Shown here in pieces: positions 8,276 to 17,867 of a DNA stretch of 64,000 nucleotides. A program made the position numbers and the translations under genes. The DNA is from an uncultured Bacilli bacterium (GTDB lineage: Bacteria > Bacillota_I > Bacilli_A > RF39 > UBA660): the NCBI GenBank assembly GCA_934091055.1, contig CAKOKN010000004.1:3453-67452 (forward strand). The letters are read 5' to 3'. Every line of letters begins with the position of its first letter. Within the stretch, counting starts at the first letter, position 1. The notes under the pieces are model-generated. The model ran no database searches. It worked only from the letters and a program-made list of their open reading frames with translations, and was not told where the DNA came from.

Positions 8276-9148
8276 TTATCCATTAATTTGTTTTGCTACT
8301 TCATCAGCAAAGTTTTCTTCTCTTTTTTCCATTCCTTCGCCAACTTCATATCTTACAAAAGATAATACTTTCATATTTTTGCTTTCTACATATTTAGATA
8401 CTTTCATCTTATTTTCTTTAACAAATCCTTGATCTAATAAACATACTTCTTCAAAGAATTTATTAAGTCTTCCATTTACAATCATAGGAAGTTTATTAGC
8501 GTCCAACCCTTCATTTTCTGCTTGTTCTGTTAAGATAGCTCTTTCTTTTTCTATTCTATCTTCTGGAACAGAATCCTTATCTAAATATAGTGGTCTCATA
8601 GCCGCAATTTGCATTGCTACATCTTTAGCAACTTCTTCATCAGTACCTTCTAAAACTGCTAAAGTAACTATCTTTCCACCCATATGTGAATAAGTACCAA
8701 ATACTTGATTATCTTGCTTTTCAACTAATTCAAATCTTCTAAAAGATAATTTTTCTCCTATAGTAGCAGTCTTATCTACTATCATATTTTCAATAGAAGT
8801 ACCATTAACTTCTAATTTAACAGCATCTTCTACTGTACTAACATTACTATTTAAAATAGCACTAGCAATATCATTTACTAAACCAGTAAATTCTGGATTT
8901 TTAGCAACAAAGTCAGTTTCTGAATTAACTTCAACTATAACAGCTTTGTTTCCTTCTACTTTAGCAAGTGCAAGACCTTCAGCAGCTATTCTAGCTTGCT
9001 TTTTAGCAGCTTTACTAATACCTTTTTCTCTAAGCCAAGTAATAGCTTCTTCAATATTACCATTAGTTTCAGTAAGAGCCTTCTTACAATCTAACATACC
9101 TGCACCAGTTTGCTCTCTAAGTTCTTTTACCATACTTGCAGTAATCAT
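8276..9148 (-). CDS. tsf: Elongation factor Ts
   Basis: A 290-residue nucleotide exchange factor for EF-Tu. The N-terminal UBA-like region MVKELREQTGAGMLDCKKAL and the TDFVAKNPEF block near residue 80 are diagnostic. The length is normal. ATG start after a perfect AAGGAGG. It is downstream of rpsB in the usual rpsB-tsf order with a 12-base gap, and a strong terminator ends the unit. Confidence 0.98.
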   Translation of the reverse strand: MITASMVKELREQTGAGMLDCKKALTETNGNIEEAITWLREKGISKAAKKQARIAAEGLALAKVEGNKAVIVEVNSETDFVAKNPEFTGLVNDIASAILNSNVSTVEDAVKLEVNGTSIENMIVDKTATIGEKLSFRRFELVEKQDNQVFGTYSHMGGKIVTLAVLEGTDEEVAKDVAMQIAAMRPLYLDKDSVPEDRIEKERAILTEQAENEGLDANKLPMIVNGRLNKFFEEVCLLDQGFVKENKMKVSKYVESKNMKVLSFVRYEVGEGMEKREENFADEVAKQING

Positions 9149-9159
9149 AGTATTCCTCC

Positions 9160-10074
9160 TTATTTTAAATTTTCAATTAATTCTTCTTTTTTCATTTTAG
9201 AGTAACCTTTAATTTCTTTCTTTTTAGCAAGGTCTCTAAGTTCAGCAACAGTTAAAATATTTAAATCTAATTCTGGCTTTTCTTCTTTAATTTCTTCTTT
9301 AACTGTTGTAGTCTCTTCTTTTTTCTCTTTCTTTGCAAAAGATTTTTCTTTTGATGGCTTTTTATCATCTTCACTTACATAATCAATTATAGTTCCACCA
9401 TTAGCTTCAATAATAGCGTTTGTTAATGAACCAAGTACAACTTTAATACTTCTAACAGCATCATCATTACCAGGAAGTACATAATCTACATCATCAGGAT
9501 CACAATTAGTGTCAATAAGACCAAATACAGGAATACCAAGTTTACGAGCCTCTCTTATTGCATTATATTCTTTTGTAGAATCTACAATAATTACAGCTTG
9601 TGGTAACTTAGTCATTTCTCTAATTCCACATAAGTTCTTATTTAATTTTTCATATTCTTTCTTTAATCCAACAACTTCTTTTTTAGGTAACTTATCAAAA
9701 GTTCCATCTTTTTCCATCTTTTCGATTTCTTCAAGACGGTTAACTCTTCTTCTGATTGTTCTAAAGTTTGTTAATGTACCGCCTAACCATCTTTCAGTCA
9801 TATAGTACATATTACTTCTTTCTGCTTCTTCCTTGCATACTTCTTGTGCTTGTTTCTTAGTACCAACATAAAGTACTTTTCCTCCATCAGCAGCTATTTT
9901 ATTTAATGCTGCATAAGCTTCCTCTAACTTTTCTACTGTTTTTTGTAAGTCAATGATATAAATATCATCTCTAGAGTTATAAATATACTCTTTCATTTTT
10001 GGATTCCATCTTTTAGTTTGGTGACCAAAGTGAACTCCAGCTTCTAACAAATAGCTCATAGATACTACTGTCAT
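9160..10074 (-). CDS. rpsB: Ribosomal protein S2 with a C-terminal Rho_N/SAP-like tail
   Basis: Small-subunit protein S2: [19 protein letters not shown] at the start, the [26 protein letters not shown] block, and [14 protein letters not shown] near residue 185 are typical. Start chosen at the ATG 10074, eight bases after AAGGGAG. The normal S2 body ends near residue 225; about 80 extra residues follow. They comprise a Lys/Glu-rich linker and a final ~35-residue helix-turn-helix ([19 protein letters not shown], then [12 protein letters not shown]) that resembles the Rho N-terminal/SAP nucleic-acid-binding motif. It is led by an untranslated region of about 100 bases. Confidence 0.97.
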   Translation of the reverse strand: MTVVSMSYLLEAGVHFGHQTKRWNPKMKEYIYNSRDDIYIIDLQKTVEKLEEAYAALNKIAADGGKVLYVGTKKQAQEVCKEEAERSNMYYMTERWLGGTLTNFRTIRRRVNRLEEIEKMEKDGTFDKLPKKEVVGLKKEYEKLNKNLCGIREMTKLPQAVIIVDSTKEYNAIREARKLGIPVFGLIDTNCDPDDVDYVLPGNDDAVRSIKVVLGSLTNAIIEANGGTIIDYVSEDDKKPSKEKSFAKKEKKEETTTVKEEIKEEKPELDLNILTVAELRDLAKKKEIKGYSKMKKEELIENLK

Positions 10075-10214
10075 ATTATCATTCTCCCTTCGTTTTGCTT
10101 CCAAATACTTCTTACTTAAATTCCACCTATTGGCACTAGGAATTTGAGTCCATATTTGTGTATATTTTTTTGAAAAGCCACATATATAATATCATATTAT
10201 GCTTTAAATGTAAA
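10075..10214 (-). promoter_or_regulatory. rpsB promoter and structured leader
   Basis: Promoter: -35 TTTACA (10209-10214), 17 bp spacer, -10 TATTAT (10186-10191). The ~100-base leader can fold with an outer stem CAAATA/TATTTG enclosing AAATTCC/GGAATTT and a loop containing TAGTGCCAATAGG. Other Firmicutes are known to carry autoregulatory leaders before rpsB; the same role is inferred here from position and fold. No terminator is visible, so control would act on translation. Confidence 0.55.
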
Positions 10215-10245
10215 CAATTTTACACTTTTTTATCCATTAAAGCAA

Positions 10246-10276
10246 AAGAAAAGAGTACTAACTTTTTAGTACTCTT
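10246..10276 (-). terminator. Intrinsic terminator after the DUF1015 gene
   Basis: A 10 bp perfect stem AAGAGTACTA/TAGTACTCTT with a 6-base loop and a T-rich minus-strand tail. Confidence 0.85.
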
Positions 10277-10291
10277 AATAAATACTTTAAA

Positions 10292-11548
10292 TTATTTAAT
10301 CTTTCTAGCTTCAAGATAATATCTCTTATCATAACTATGTCCCATTGAAAAAGTTTTTCTAGGAAGAGCTCCATCTAGTATTACAGTTCTAAATAGTTCT
10401 TCTTTAGGCATAGCATCAAATAAAATGCCTACATTACCTTCTTTACTACCCATACTTCTAGTAGTATCATCTCCGTGAATATAATCTATCTTTCCTTTAT
10501 GTTCTTTTAAGTAATCATCTAAGAACATCTGTATAGATCCTACTGCTATATTAGATTTAGGATTAGTTATATATAATTTCTTATCACTATCTTTAGTAAC
10601 AAGTTCAAAATATTGTCCTTCTCCATCTTCATTTATATCATAATATTTATTTAATTCAGTAACAAAATTATCTACATCTACATCAAATACTACTCTATGT
10701 ATTGCTTCAAATTCTAATGCTTCACTATGTAAATTAACTAATTCAACTAAAGCATATCTAGAAGGATGATTTAAATATTCTTCTTCACTCATAGTCTTCT
10801 TTAAATTCTCATAATTAGCTTTAGCAGTAGCTAATGAATGATTTCCATCACCCATAGCAAATAAAAGAATACCTTTATCTTTTACATTATATTTATTTTC
10901 AAAATAATCTCTATCAGTAAGACCTTCTAGTTTATCTATAACTTCATCTATAGTCTCATCATTTAATTTATAGCCCTTAATATGGCCTCCATCTTTCATT
11001 AATTCAAAGTCATATACTTTATCTTCATCATTTACTTTATTCTTAAGATTTTCTATTATTTCTTTCTTCTCATCATCTATAAGAATCATTATATGAGGAA
11101 GCTCTAAAAGTGCATTCTCTCTTACTTTTAATCTTGGAGGAATTCTCTCTATTACTGTTTTTTCAGTAGCTCTTATCAAAGTTTGAGAACCTTTTTCATA
11201 AGAATAATCTTCTAGATCAATCATTCCCATTAATCCTTCTCTAACTCTTCCATCCTTTTGTTTTCTCTCTAAGTATATCATTGTATTCTTATACTCTTCA
11301 AATATATCCTCATCAATATATTCTTTCATTGTAGCATTAATCTTTTCTATTCTATTTGCTACATCTGATTCTTCTAAGAATATTTCTGGTAATGTTATTT
11401 TTAATGTTGAAGGATTATCTCCTACTATTTTATAAACATCATCCCAATATTCCATCTCACTTGTGTATTGATCACACGCTACTACCGACCATTTAGTCAT
11501 ATCTACATTTTTAGGTAGTAATATATTTGCTCTTTTAAATGGTATCAT
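10292..11548 (-). CDS. DUF1015 family protein
   Basis: A 418-residue soluble protein. It begins with IPFKRANILLPKNVDMTKW and VACDQYTSE, and carries GDGNHSLATAKANYE near residue 231, all marks of the DUF1015 family (often annotated as HTH-containing, function unknown). ATG start after GAAGGAGGG. It is a single-gene unit between the rpsB leader and murE, with its own terminator. Confidence 0.85.
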   Translation of the reverse strand: MIPFKRANILLPKNVDMTKWSVVACDQYTSEMEYWDDVYKIVGDNPSTLKITLPEIFLEESDVANRIEKINATMKEYIDEDIFEEYKNTMIYLERKQKDGRVREGLMGMIDLEDYSYEKGSQTLIRATEKTVIERIPPRLKVRENALLELPHIMILIDDEKKEIIENLKNKVNDEDKVYDFELMKDGGHIKGYKLNDETIDEVIDKLEGLTDRDYFENKYNVKDKGILLFAMGDGNHSLATAKANYENLKKTMSEEEYLNHPSRYALVELVNLHSEALEFEAIHRVVFDVDVDNFVTELNKYYDINEDGEGQYFELVTKDSDKKLYITNPKSNIAVGSIQMFLDDYLKEHKGKIDYIHGDDTTRSMGSKEGNVGILFDAMPKEELFRTVILDGALPRKTFSMGHSYDKRYYLEARKIK

Positions 11549-11590
11549 ATCATACCCTCCTTCTCATTTACTATACTAACACATTACATT

Positions 11591-11620
11591 TAAAAAGTAA
11601 ACCCACTTTTACAGTGAGTT
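11591..11620 (-). terminator. Intrinsic terminator overlapping the murE stop
   Basis: A 7 bp stem AACTCAC/GTGGGTT (one G-T pair) with a 7-base loop, followed on the minus strand by TACTTTTTAAA. Confidence 0.7.
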
Positions 11621-13070
11621 AATTAAATAATTTTAATACTTCTTCTCGATCATCAAAATGTGTTCTCTCCCCATTCTTCTCTTGATATGTTTCGTGCCCT
11701 TTTCCAAGTATTAAAATTATATCTCCTTCTTCAGCATTATCTATAGCATACTTAATAGCTTCTCTACGATCTGGTATCTTAATATATTTACCATCGGTTT
11801 TTTTAATACCAACTTCTATATCATTAATTATATCATTAACATCTTCATATCTAGAATTATCTTCTGTTAAAATAGATAAATCAGCATATTTACCAGACAC
11901 TTCCCCCATATCATATCTTCTATCTTTACTTCTATTACCACCACAACCAAATAAACTAACTATTCTTTTAGGATTATATTTTCTCATTGTAGTAAGAATA
12001 CTCTCAGTAGACACTCCATTATGAGCGTAATCAATAATTACTGTATACTTCTTACTTACTGGAACTATCTCTACTCTACCTCTTACTGCTACTTTAGCTA
12101 AAGCATCTTTTATACTATCAATATTACATTCCAACAAAGTAGTAACTACTATAGCGCAAGCACTATTATACGCTGAAAACTCTCCTGGTGTATTTACTAA
12201 AAATACATCATTTACTATTCCAGAAGTCTTCATTTCAAGTCCAATAAAATGTTCTCTTCTCAATAACTCCACTTTATCAATAACTAAATTAGCATCTTTA
12301 TTATGCCCAAATGTATATACCTTACAAGTACAATCTTTTATCATTTCTTTATAATGAATATCATCTATATTAAATATACCATTCTTACACATTTTAAATA
12401 ATAAACTCTTACAATATATATATTCTTCCATATTCTTGTGTTCATTATCCCCTATATGATCTTCACTCAAGTTAGTAAATACTCCATAATCAAACATCAT
12501 ACCATCTACTCGGCCTACCTTTAAAGCTTGTGATGATACTTCCATAACTAAGTATTTCACTCCATCTTTTACCATTTCTCTTAAATACTTTTGAATATCA
12601 TAACTTTCAGGAGTTGTATTTACTGTACTATAGTGTTTATCTCCAAAGAAAACACCCATAGTTCCAATTACTCCAACTTTTTTATTATCTTCTTCTAAAA
12701 TGTTCTTTATCATAAATGAAGTAGTAGTCTTACCCTTTGTACCAGTAATAGCAATAGTAGTTAATTCACTACTAGGATTATCAAAGTAATTTATAGCCAA
12801 ACGGGATAAACTCTTTCTAGTATCTTCTAATTTTATTACAGTAACATCACTATCTATATTAATATCTTTTTGTACAATAATAGTATTTGCTCCACTCTCT
12901 ATTGCCTTTTCAATATAATCGTGACCATCTACCGAAGCACCAACTAAACAAATAAAAGCATCTTCTTTTCCTACTTTTCTAGAGTCATAAGAAATATTAT
13001 TAACTTCTACTTCTATATCACCTTTAACAACCTCATATTTTATTCCAGATAATATCTTTATAAGTTTCAT
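11619..13070 (-). CDS. murE: UDP-MurNAc-tripeptide synthetase MurE
   Basis: Cytoplasmic Mur ligase adding the third residue to UDP-MurNAc-L-Ala-D-Glu. 483 residues with the ATP loop ITGTKGKTTTSFM near 112, the SSQAL block near 180, and DYAHNGVS near 345. The amino-acid selectivity motif reads EDNSRYED: the Arg typical of DAP-adding enzymes (DNPR) is kept but Pro is Ser, so the third residue (DAP or Lys) is uncertain. Start is the ATG at 13070 with AGGAGGG five bases upstream. The AAA+ gene ends 11 bases upstream; both look cotranscribed with the ftsY region. Confidence 0.93.
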   Translation of the reverse strand: MKLIKILSGIKYEVVKGDIEVEVNNISYDSRKVGKEDAFICLVGASVDGHDYIEKAIESGANTIIVQKDINIDSDVTVIKLEDTRKSLSRLAINYFDNPSSELTTIAITGTKGKTTTSFMIKNILEEDNKKVGVIGTMGVFFGDKHYSTVNTTPESYDIQKYLREMVKDGVKYLVMEVSSQALKVGRVDGMMFDYGVFTNLSEDHIGDNEHKNMEEYIYCKSLLFKMCKNGIFNIDDIHYKEMIKDCTCKVYTFGHNKDANLVIDKVELLRREHFIGLEMKTSGIVNDVFLVNTPGEFSAYNSACAIVVTTLLECNIDSIKDALAKVAVRGRVEIVPVSKKYTVIIDYAHNGVSTESILTTMRKYNPKRIVSLFGCGGNRSKDRRYDMGEVSGKYADLSILTEDNSRYEDVNDIINDIEVGIKKTDGKYIKIPDRREAIKYAIDNAEEGDIILILGKGHETYQEKNGERTHFDDREEVLKLFN

Positions 13071-13080
13071 ATTTACCCTC

Positions 13081-13974
13081 CTAATCAAGTTTTACTTGTT
13101 CTATCTTCAACTCTTCTTTAAATATCTCCTTAAAATTAACTAATTCTTTAGCAATAACATCAGGATATACAGCTTTAGTAGTTCTAACAGCATCATATAT
13201 ATTTTTAAAGTTTATTGTCCTTCTATTCTCATAAATAGCATTAGAAAAACACTGTCTTAATATTACTAAAGCTATATCTGGATATCTAGATGATATCTCA
13301 TATACTCTCTTAAATTCAGTAGTCATATTAACTATAAACTTCATTATCTTCTCTTTAATAAAATCAGTATAAGGAAGTACAACACCAGTTTGTTTTTCTA
13401 ACTTAGGCAATGTCTGCATAAGTATCTCTACAGTCATCTCTTCAGTAGGTTCTGAAACATCTACCTTTTCAAATCTTCTTAAGAAAGCCTTATCTCTCAT
13501 AATATACTTTTCATATTCATAAGTAGTTGTAGCACCTATCATCTTAATAGTACCTCTACTTAATCCCTCTTTAAACATATTAGCAAGATCCAAAGCTCCT
13601 TGTGCATCATTACCTATCAATGTATGTATCTCATCTATAAATAATATTACTTTTTCTCTATTCTTTAACTCTTCTACTAACTTTAATACTCTATTCTCTT
13701 CTCCATTAGTATTAATTAAAGCTGTTGTATTTACTCTATATATAGTATACCCCTGTAAAGCTTCAGGAACTTCATTTCTTTGTATCCTATAAGCAAGTCC
13801 TTCTACAATAGCAGTCTTACCTATACCAGGTTTACCAACTAATACCGCTGACTTCTCTGGAGTTAACAATACCAATATTAATTTTTTAATTTCCTCATCC
13901 CTAGCTACTGCTGGATTAGTAATATAAGTAACATCAGTTAAATTATCCGAAAATCTATCTAAAATTGAATCCAT
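13081..13974 (-). CDS. Stand-alone Clp/Hsp100 D1-type AAA+ ATPase
   Basis: 297 residues comprising a single AAA+ module. Walker A is GKPGIGKTA (near 42), Walker B VILFIDEIH (near 114), sensor/pore region GATTTYEYEKYIMRD (near 152) and an arginine-finger-like LRRFEKVDV (near 165). This matches the first ATPase domain of ClpA/ClpB/ClpC. The Clp N-domain, the middle domain, the second ATPase and the ClpP-binding loop are all missing. It could remodel a dedicated substrate or be regulatory. Its ATG directly follows the stop of the 45-residue membrane protein (TAAATG), suggesting the two work together. Confidence 0.8.
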   Translation of the reverse strand: MDSILDRFSDNLTDVTYITNPAVARDEEIKKLILVLLTPEKSAVLVGKPGIGKTAIVEGLAYRIQRNEVPEALQGYTIYRVNTTALINTNGEENRVLKLVEELKNREKVILFIDEIHTLIGNDAQGALDLANMFKEGLSRGTIKMIGATTTYEYEKYIMRDKAFLRRFEKVDVSEPTEEMTVEILMQTLPKLEKQTGVVLPYTDFIKEKIMKFIVNMTTEFKRVYEISSRYPDIALVILRQCFSNAIYENRRTINFKNIYDAVRTTKAVYPDVIAKELVNFKEIFKEELKIEQVKLD

Positions 13975-14112
13975 TTATTTCACTCCTATCACAGCAAGAA
14001 ATATTAAAACAGCCCCAGTAAGCATTAATGAAGACAAAAATATCACATCAAAAAAGCCTCCACTAGTTCTCTTCCTATAATCATAATACATCTTATATTT
14101 CTTATTTGTCAT
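13975..14112 (-). CDS. Small single-pass membrane protein (45 residues)
   Basis: Starts at an ATG following TTAGGAGA. The N-terminal half is basic and tyrosine-rich (KKYKMYYDYRKR), followed by one membrane helix of about 22 residues (VIFLSSLMLTGAVLIFLAVIGV). The stop is immediately followed by the start of the AAA+ gene, so translational coupling is likely. Not a recognised family; a membrane anchor or adaptor for the AAA+ protein is a guess. Confidence 0.7.
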   Translation of the reverse strand: MTNKKYKMYYDYRKRTSGGFFDVIFLSSLMLTGAVLIFLAVIGVK

Positions 14113-14120
14113 AATATCTC

Positions 14121-14414
14121 CTAATATATATTTTTAATCTTATTTCTTATTTCTTCATTATCTATATCATTAATAACTTTTTCTAATTCCTGTCTCTTTT
14201 TATATAGTTTAAGCACTTGCTCATAAAAATATAACTTCTCTGTCGCTGACTTTACATTCTTATAAATAGCATTTCTACTCAAATCTTTATTTTCCCCTAT
14301 TTCACCAAATGATAAATTATTAAAGTAATAATCTTCAAAACATTCTCTTTGTTTATCACTTAATAATTCACCATAATAGTCATATAAAATTATTAAATAA
14401 TCTCTCTCTTCCAT
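14121..14414 (-). CDS. ylxM: YlxM/p13-like DNA-binding protein (UPF0122)
   Basis: 97 residues, nearly all helical, with a sigma-region-4-like helix-turn-helix: LSDKQRECFEDYYFNNLSFGEIG, then SRNAIYKNVKSATEKL. The family lies next to ffh or ftsY in Firmicutes and stimulates the SRP pathway. Here it is three genes below ftsY. Its ATG overlaps the stop of the upstream membrane protein gene. Confidence 0.85.
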   Translation of the reverse strand: MEERDYLIILYDYYGELLSDKQRECFEDYYFNNLSFGEIGENKDLSRNAIYKNVKSATEKLYFYEQVLKLYKKRQELEKVINDIDNEEIRNKIKNIY

Positions 14415-14743
14415 TAGATTACCTTCACTAAAGTATATATAACTTCTATTACTATTAGAAGTACTCCAAGTCCAAATAGAACATATACCATTTTCTTTTT
14501 ACTTTCATCTTCAAGATAATAATAACAAATACAAAATAGAAATAAAGAAAATGATATTAAAGCTGCTGGTATAAATACTTCATTTACTACTGCAAACCCT
14601 AGAAGTACTAAAAAGATTATACCAACTATTAATGATACTACTAATTCTATCTTTTTTAGTTTCTCACTCTCTATTAACTTATACTTTTCTTTCTTCTTAG
14701 TTTTTTCTTTTTTAACACTCTTATTCATTTCTTCTTTTTTCAT
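14414..14743 (-). CDS. Small membrane protein in the ftsY unit
   Basis: 109 residues: a strongly basic N-terminus (about 30 residues, Lys/Glu-rich), then three hydrophobic segments (about 34-52, 58-76 and 86-108). No known family recognised. Adjacent to ftsY (24-base gap) and overlapping ylxM, so it is expressed with the SRP receptor. Confidence 0.6.
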   Translation of the reverse strand: MKKEEMNKSVKKEKTKKKEKYKLIESEKLKKIELVVSLIVGIIFLVLLGFAVVNEVFIPAALISFSLFLFCICYYYLEDESKKKMVYVLFGLGVLLIVIEVIYTLVKVI

Positions 14744-14767
14744 TTTAATATTCCTTTCTCTTCTTTT

Positions 14768-15730
14768 TTATAAATCTCTAAACAAACCATAAATATATTT
14801 TTCTATATCAAAGCTATCTAGATCATCAACTCCTTCACCCAATCCAATAAACTTAACAGGAATATCTACTTCTTCACGAATAGCAAGAACTATTCCTCCT
14901 TTAGCAGTTCCATCTAGTTTTGTTAAAACTATTCCTGTAATATTAGTAACTTCATTAAAGGCCTTTGCTTGTGCTATACCATTTTGTCCTGTTGTAGCAT
15001 CTACTACTAGTAATGTCTCATTAGGAGCTTCTGGTAAAACCTTCTTTATAACATTATTTATCTTAGCAAGTTCTTGCATTAAATTAACTTTATTCTGTAA
15101 TCTACCTGCAGTATCTATAAGAACAACATCATAATCTTCATTAATAGCTTTGTTTACTCCATCATAAACAGCCGCTGAAGGATCTTTAGACTTAGTAGTA
15201 ACTACATCACAATTTATTCTATTACCCCATTCAATAAGTTGTTCTATTGCTCCAGCTCTAAATGTATCCGCTGCTACAAGTAATACTTTCTTGCCATCTT
15301 TCTTCATCTTTGAAGCAATCTTTCCTATACTAGTAGTCTTACCTACTCCATTAACACCAATAAATAATATTACCGTAGGTCCGTTATCACTATAATTAAT
15401 CTTCGTATTAACTATTCCATTATTAACATACATTATAAGAAGTTCATCTACTATAACCTCCTTTAATATATTAGAATCCTTTATATTTTCTTCTTTAACC
15501 CTCTTCTTTAACTTATCTACAAACTTAACTACAGTATTAACTCCAATATCTGACATTATTAAAATATTCTCTAATTCTTCAAAATAATCCTCATCTATAT
15601 TCTTATATTTTTTTGATAAATTACTTAACTCTGTTGCAAACTCTTTTCTAGTTTTAGTAAGTCCCTCTTCATACAAAGAAGCATCAGTATTCTTACTAAA
15701 CACTTCTTTTATTTTATTAAATAAACCCAT
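14768..15730 (-). CDS. ftsY: Signal recognition particle receptor FtsY
   Basis: A GTPase that docks SRP-ribosome complexes at the membrane. 320 residues: a short N domain, then G-domain motifs GVNGVGKTTSIGKIA (near 124), VLLVAADTFRAGAIEQL, DTAGRLQNK (near 206) and TKLDGTAKGG (near 270). It lacks the long acidic A domain of E. coli FtsY, as is usual in Firmicutes. ATG after AAGGAGG. Confidence 0.97.
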   Translation of the reverse strand: MGLFNKIKEVFSKNTDASLYEEGLTKTRKEFATELSNLSKKYKNIDEDYFEELENILIMSDIGVNTVVKFVDKLKKRVKEENIKDSNILKEVIVDELLIMYVNNGIVNTKINYSDNGPTVILFIGVNGVGKTTSIGKIASKMKKDGKKVLLVAADTFRAGAIEQLIEWGNRINCDVVTTKSKDPSAAVYDGVNKAINEDYDVVLIDTAGRLQNKVNLMQELAKINNVIKKVLPEAPNETLLVVDATTGQNGIAQAKAFNEVTNITGIVLTKLDGTAKGGIVLAIREEVDIPVKFIGLGEGVDDLDSFDIEKYIYGLFRDL

Positions 15731-15740
15731 AAAGTCCTCC

Positions 15741-16094
15741 TTATTTTGTCATATTAATTTTCTTTACTCTCTTCTTTGGATTACTTATACTCTCCAAATG
15801 TATTAATTCTGATCTTAATTCATTCTTTCTAAATAAATATCTATCCAAACTATTTTTCTCTCTAGCTAATGTTTTTACATCTTCATCTAATAATTCTTCA
15901 TTTATATTTATCATATATCCACAATTAGGACACAATGTATAAAACTGTTCTTTATACTCTCCATCATAATCTACTGATATTATTTCATAAACATTATCAT
16001 TATCTAATTTTACTACATTACCACAAGAATTAGTTACATTTCTACTAAAAACAAATTCATCATCTTTTTCACATTTTATTAATTTACTATTCAT
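15741..16094 (-). CDS. Hypothetical CxxC protein in the rny-ftsY unit
   Basis: 117 residues, soluble. Contains CPNCGY near residue 56, plus earlier cysteines (positions ~8 and 24), so a metal-binding knuckle is possible. The C-terminal third is a basic helix. Family not recognised. Ten bases separate it from ftsY. Confidence 0.55.
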   Translation of the reverse strand: MNSKLIKCEKDDEFVFSRNVTNSCGNVVKLDNDNVYEIISVDYDGEYKEQFYTLCPNCGYMININEELLDEDVKTLAREKNSLDRYLFRKNELRSELIHLESISNPKKRVKKINMTK

Positions 16095-16156
16095 AATACT
16101 ACATCCTTACTTCTAAAGTATAACATTTTTATATAGAATTGTAAATAAAAAAGAAA

Positions 16157-17710
16157 CTATTTTGCTTCTTCTTGAGCTCTAGTTTCTCTTATTACAGTAA
16201 CTTTTATTGTACCAGGATATTTTAATTCACTTTCTATCTTCTCTTTTATTTGTCTAGCTATCTGATGAGCAGTTAAATCATCAATTTCTTCTGGTTTAAC
16301 CATAACTCTAAGTTCTCTTCCTGCTTGAACAGCATAAGCTTTATCTACTCCTGGCATATTATTACCAATTTCCTCTAATTGCTCCAATCTCTGAATATAA
16401 TTCTCTGAAGAATCATTTCTTGCTCCAGGACGAGAAGCAGATATAGCATCTGCAATAGCTACAATTGAAGATATAACACTAGTTGGTTCTGTATCTCCGT
16501 GATGTGAAAGTATAGCATTAATTATAATTGGATCCTCTCCATATTTCTTAGCTAAATCAGCACCAATCTTTACATGTGATCCTTCCATTTCAAAATCAAT
16601 AGCTTTACCAATATCGTGTAATAGACCAGCTCTCTTAGCTAAATTAATATTTTCACCAAGTTCAGAAGCCAAAATACCAGATAAGTTAGCTACTTCCATA
16701 GAATGACTAAGAGCATTCTGTCCATAACTACTTCTAAAATGAAGTTTACCTACTATCTCAACAAGTTCTGGATCCATCTTCGATAATCCAAGTTCATAAA
16801 TAGCATTCTTACCATATTCACGAATTGCCTGTCTAACATCACTGCAAGTTTTAGCATAAAGTTCTTCTATTCTAGCAGGATGTATTCTACCATCTTTTAT
16901 AAGTGTCTCTAAAGTCAATCTAGCAATCTCTCTTCTTAAGGGATCAAAACTAGAAATAACTATAGCCTCTGGAGTATCATCAATAATCAAATCAACTCCT
17001 GTAACAGACTCTATTGTTCTAATATTTCTTCCTTCTCTTCCTATTAGACGACCTTTCATTTCATCATTTGGAAGAGTAATAACTGTTACTGTCTGCTCAC
17101 TTGTTATATCAGCAGCATATTTCTGCATAGTACTAACTAACAATTCTTTAGACTTCTCATCTACCTCTAATTTAGCTTCTGCTTCCATTTCTTTAATGTA
17201 TGTAGCAAGCTCTTTATTCATCTTATCTTCAACTAATTTCATAATAGCATCTTTTGCTTGCTCTTTTGTATATTTACTAATTTTTTCAAGTTCTTCAAGT
17301 TCTTTTCTTTTTATTTCTTCCATTTCTTCTTTTGTTTCTTGAATCTTTTGTTGCTTTTCAAGTAAATTACTTTCTCTCTCTTCTAGAGAATTTTCCCTAT
17401 TCTGAAGAGCAACATCCCTACGATCCATATTATTTTCTCTCTGAAGTAATCTATCTTCTTGTCCTTTAATCTCACTTTTCTTCTCTTTGATTTCTTTATC
17501 TGCTTCCATTTTTAATTTATGGATTTCTTCTTTTGTTTCAAATAAAGATTCTCTTTTAATTTTATCAGCATCTTTTTTAGCTGTATCAATAATAGAATCA
17601 GCTTTTTTCTGATCACTTTTCTTCTTTAAAAAATTTATTAATAATATAGTAACAAGTCCTACTATTAACCCAAGAACAAATAGTAAAATGGAGAAAACTG
17701 TCTCATTCAT
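16157..17710 (-). CDS. rny: Ribonuclease Y
   Basis: Membrane-anchored endoribonuclease that starts mRNA decay. 517 residues: one N-terminal membrane helix (about 5-25), a long coiled coil to about 200, a KH domain with [15 protein letters not shown] near 230, and an HD domain with LLHDIGKA near 365. The start is the ATG at 17710 five bases after GGAGGTG; an upstream in-frame ATG would add nine residues without a site. Confidence 0.97.
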   Translation of the reverse strand: MNETVFSILLFVLGLIVGLVTILLINFLKKKSDQKKADSIIDTAKKDADKIKRESLFETKEEIHKLKMEADKEIKEKKSEIKGQEDRLLQRENNMDRRDVALQNRENSLEERESNLLEKQQKIQETKEEMEEIKRKELEELEKISKYTKEQAKDAIMKLVEDKMNKELATYIKEMEAEAKLEVDEKSKELLVSTMQKYAADITSEQTVTVITLPNDEMKGRLIGREGRNIRTIESVTGVDLIIDDTPEAIVISSFDPLRREIARLTLETLIKDGRIHPARIEELYAKTCSDVRQAIREYGKNAIYELGLSKMDPELVEIVGKLHFRSSYGQNALSHSMEVANLSGILASELGENINLAKRAGLLHDIGKAIDFEMEGSHVKIGADLAKKYGEDPIIINAILSHHGDTEPTSVISSIVAIADAISASRPGARNDSSENYIQRLEQLEEIGNNMPGVDKAYAVQAGRELRVMVKPEEIDDLTAHQIARQIKEKIESELKYPGTIKVTVIRETRAQEEAK

Positions 17711-17784
17711 TAAAACACCTCCATTCTTAAAATACATTTATAGAAAAAATCATTTAATTTAATTAATTTAAACTATACACTTTA

Positions 17785-17813
17785 ATTTTATCTTAGATTT
17801 AATTACTTGTCAA
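17785..17813 (-). promoter_or_regulatory. Promoter for rny
   Basis: -35 TTGACA (17808-17813), 17 bp spacer, -10 TAAAAT (17785-17790). A close match to the vegetative consensus, placed about 75 bases before the start. Confidence 0.75.
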
Positions 17814-17822
17814 GTAATTTTA

Positions 17823-17853
17823 ATAAAAGAAAACTTACCACAAAAGTAAGTTT
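17823..17853 (-). terminator. Intrinsic terminator after gapA
   Basis: An 8 bp perfect stem AAACTTAC/GTAAGTTT with a 7-base loop, followed on the minus strand by TTCTTTTATT. Confidence 0.8.
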
Positions 17854-17867
17854 CTAAGTATTATTTA

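Noticed and set aside
10075..10180. T-box in the rpsB leader
   Set aside because: AGGTGGAATTT only loosely resembles the T-box core AGGGTGG, and no terminator/antiterminator is present.
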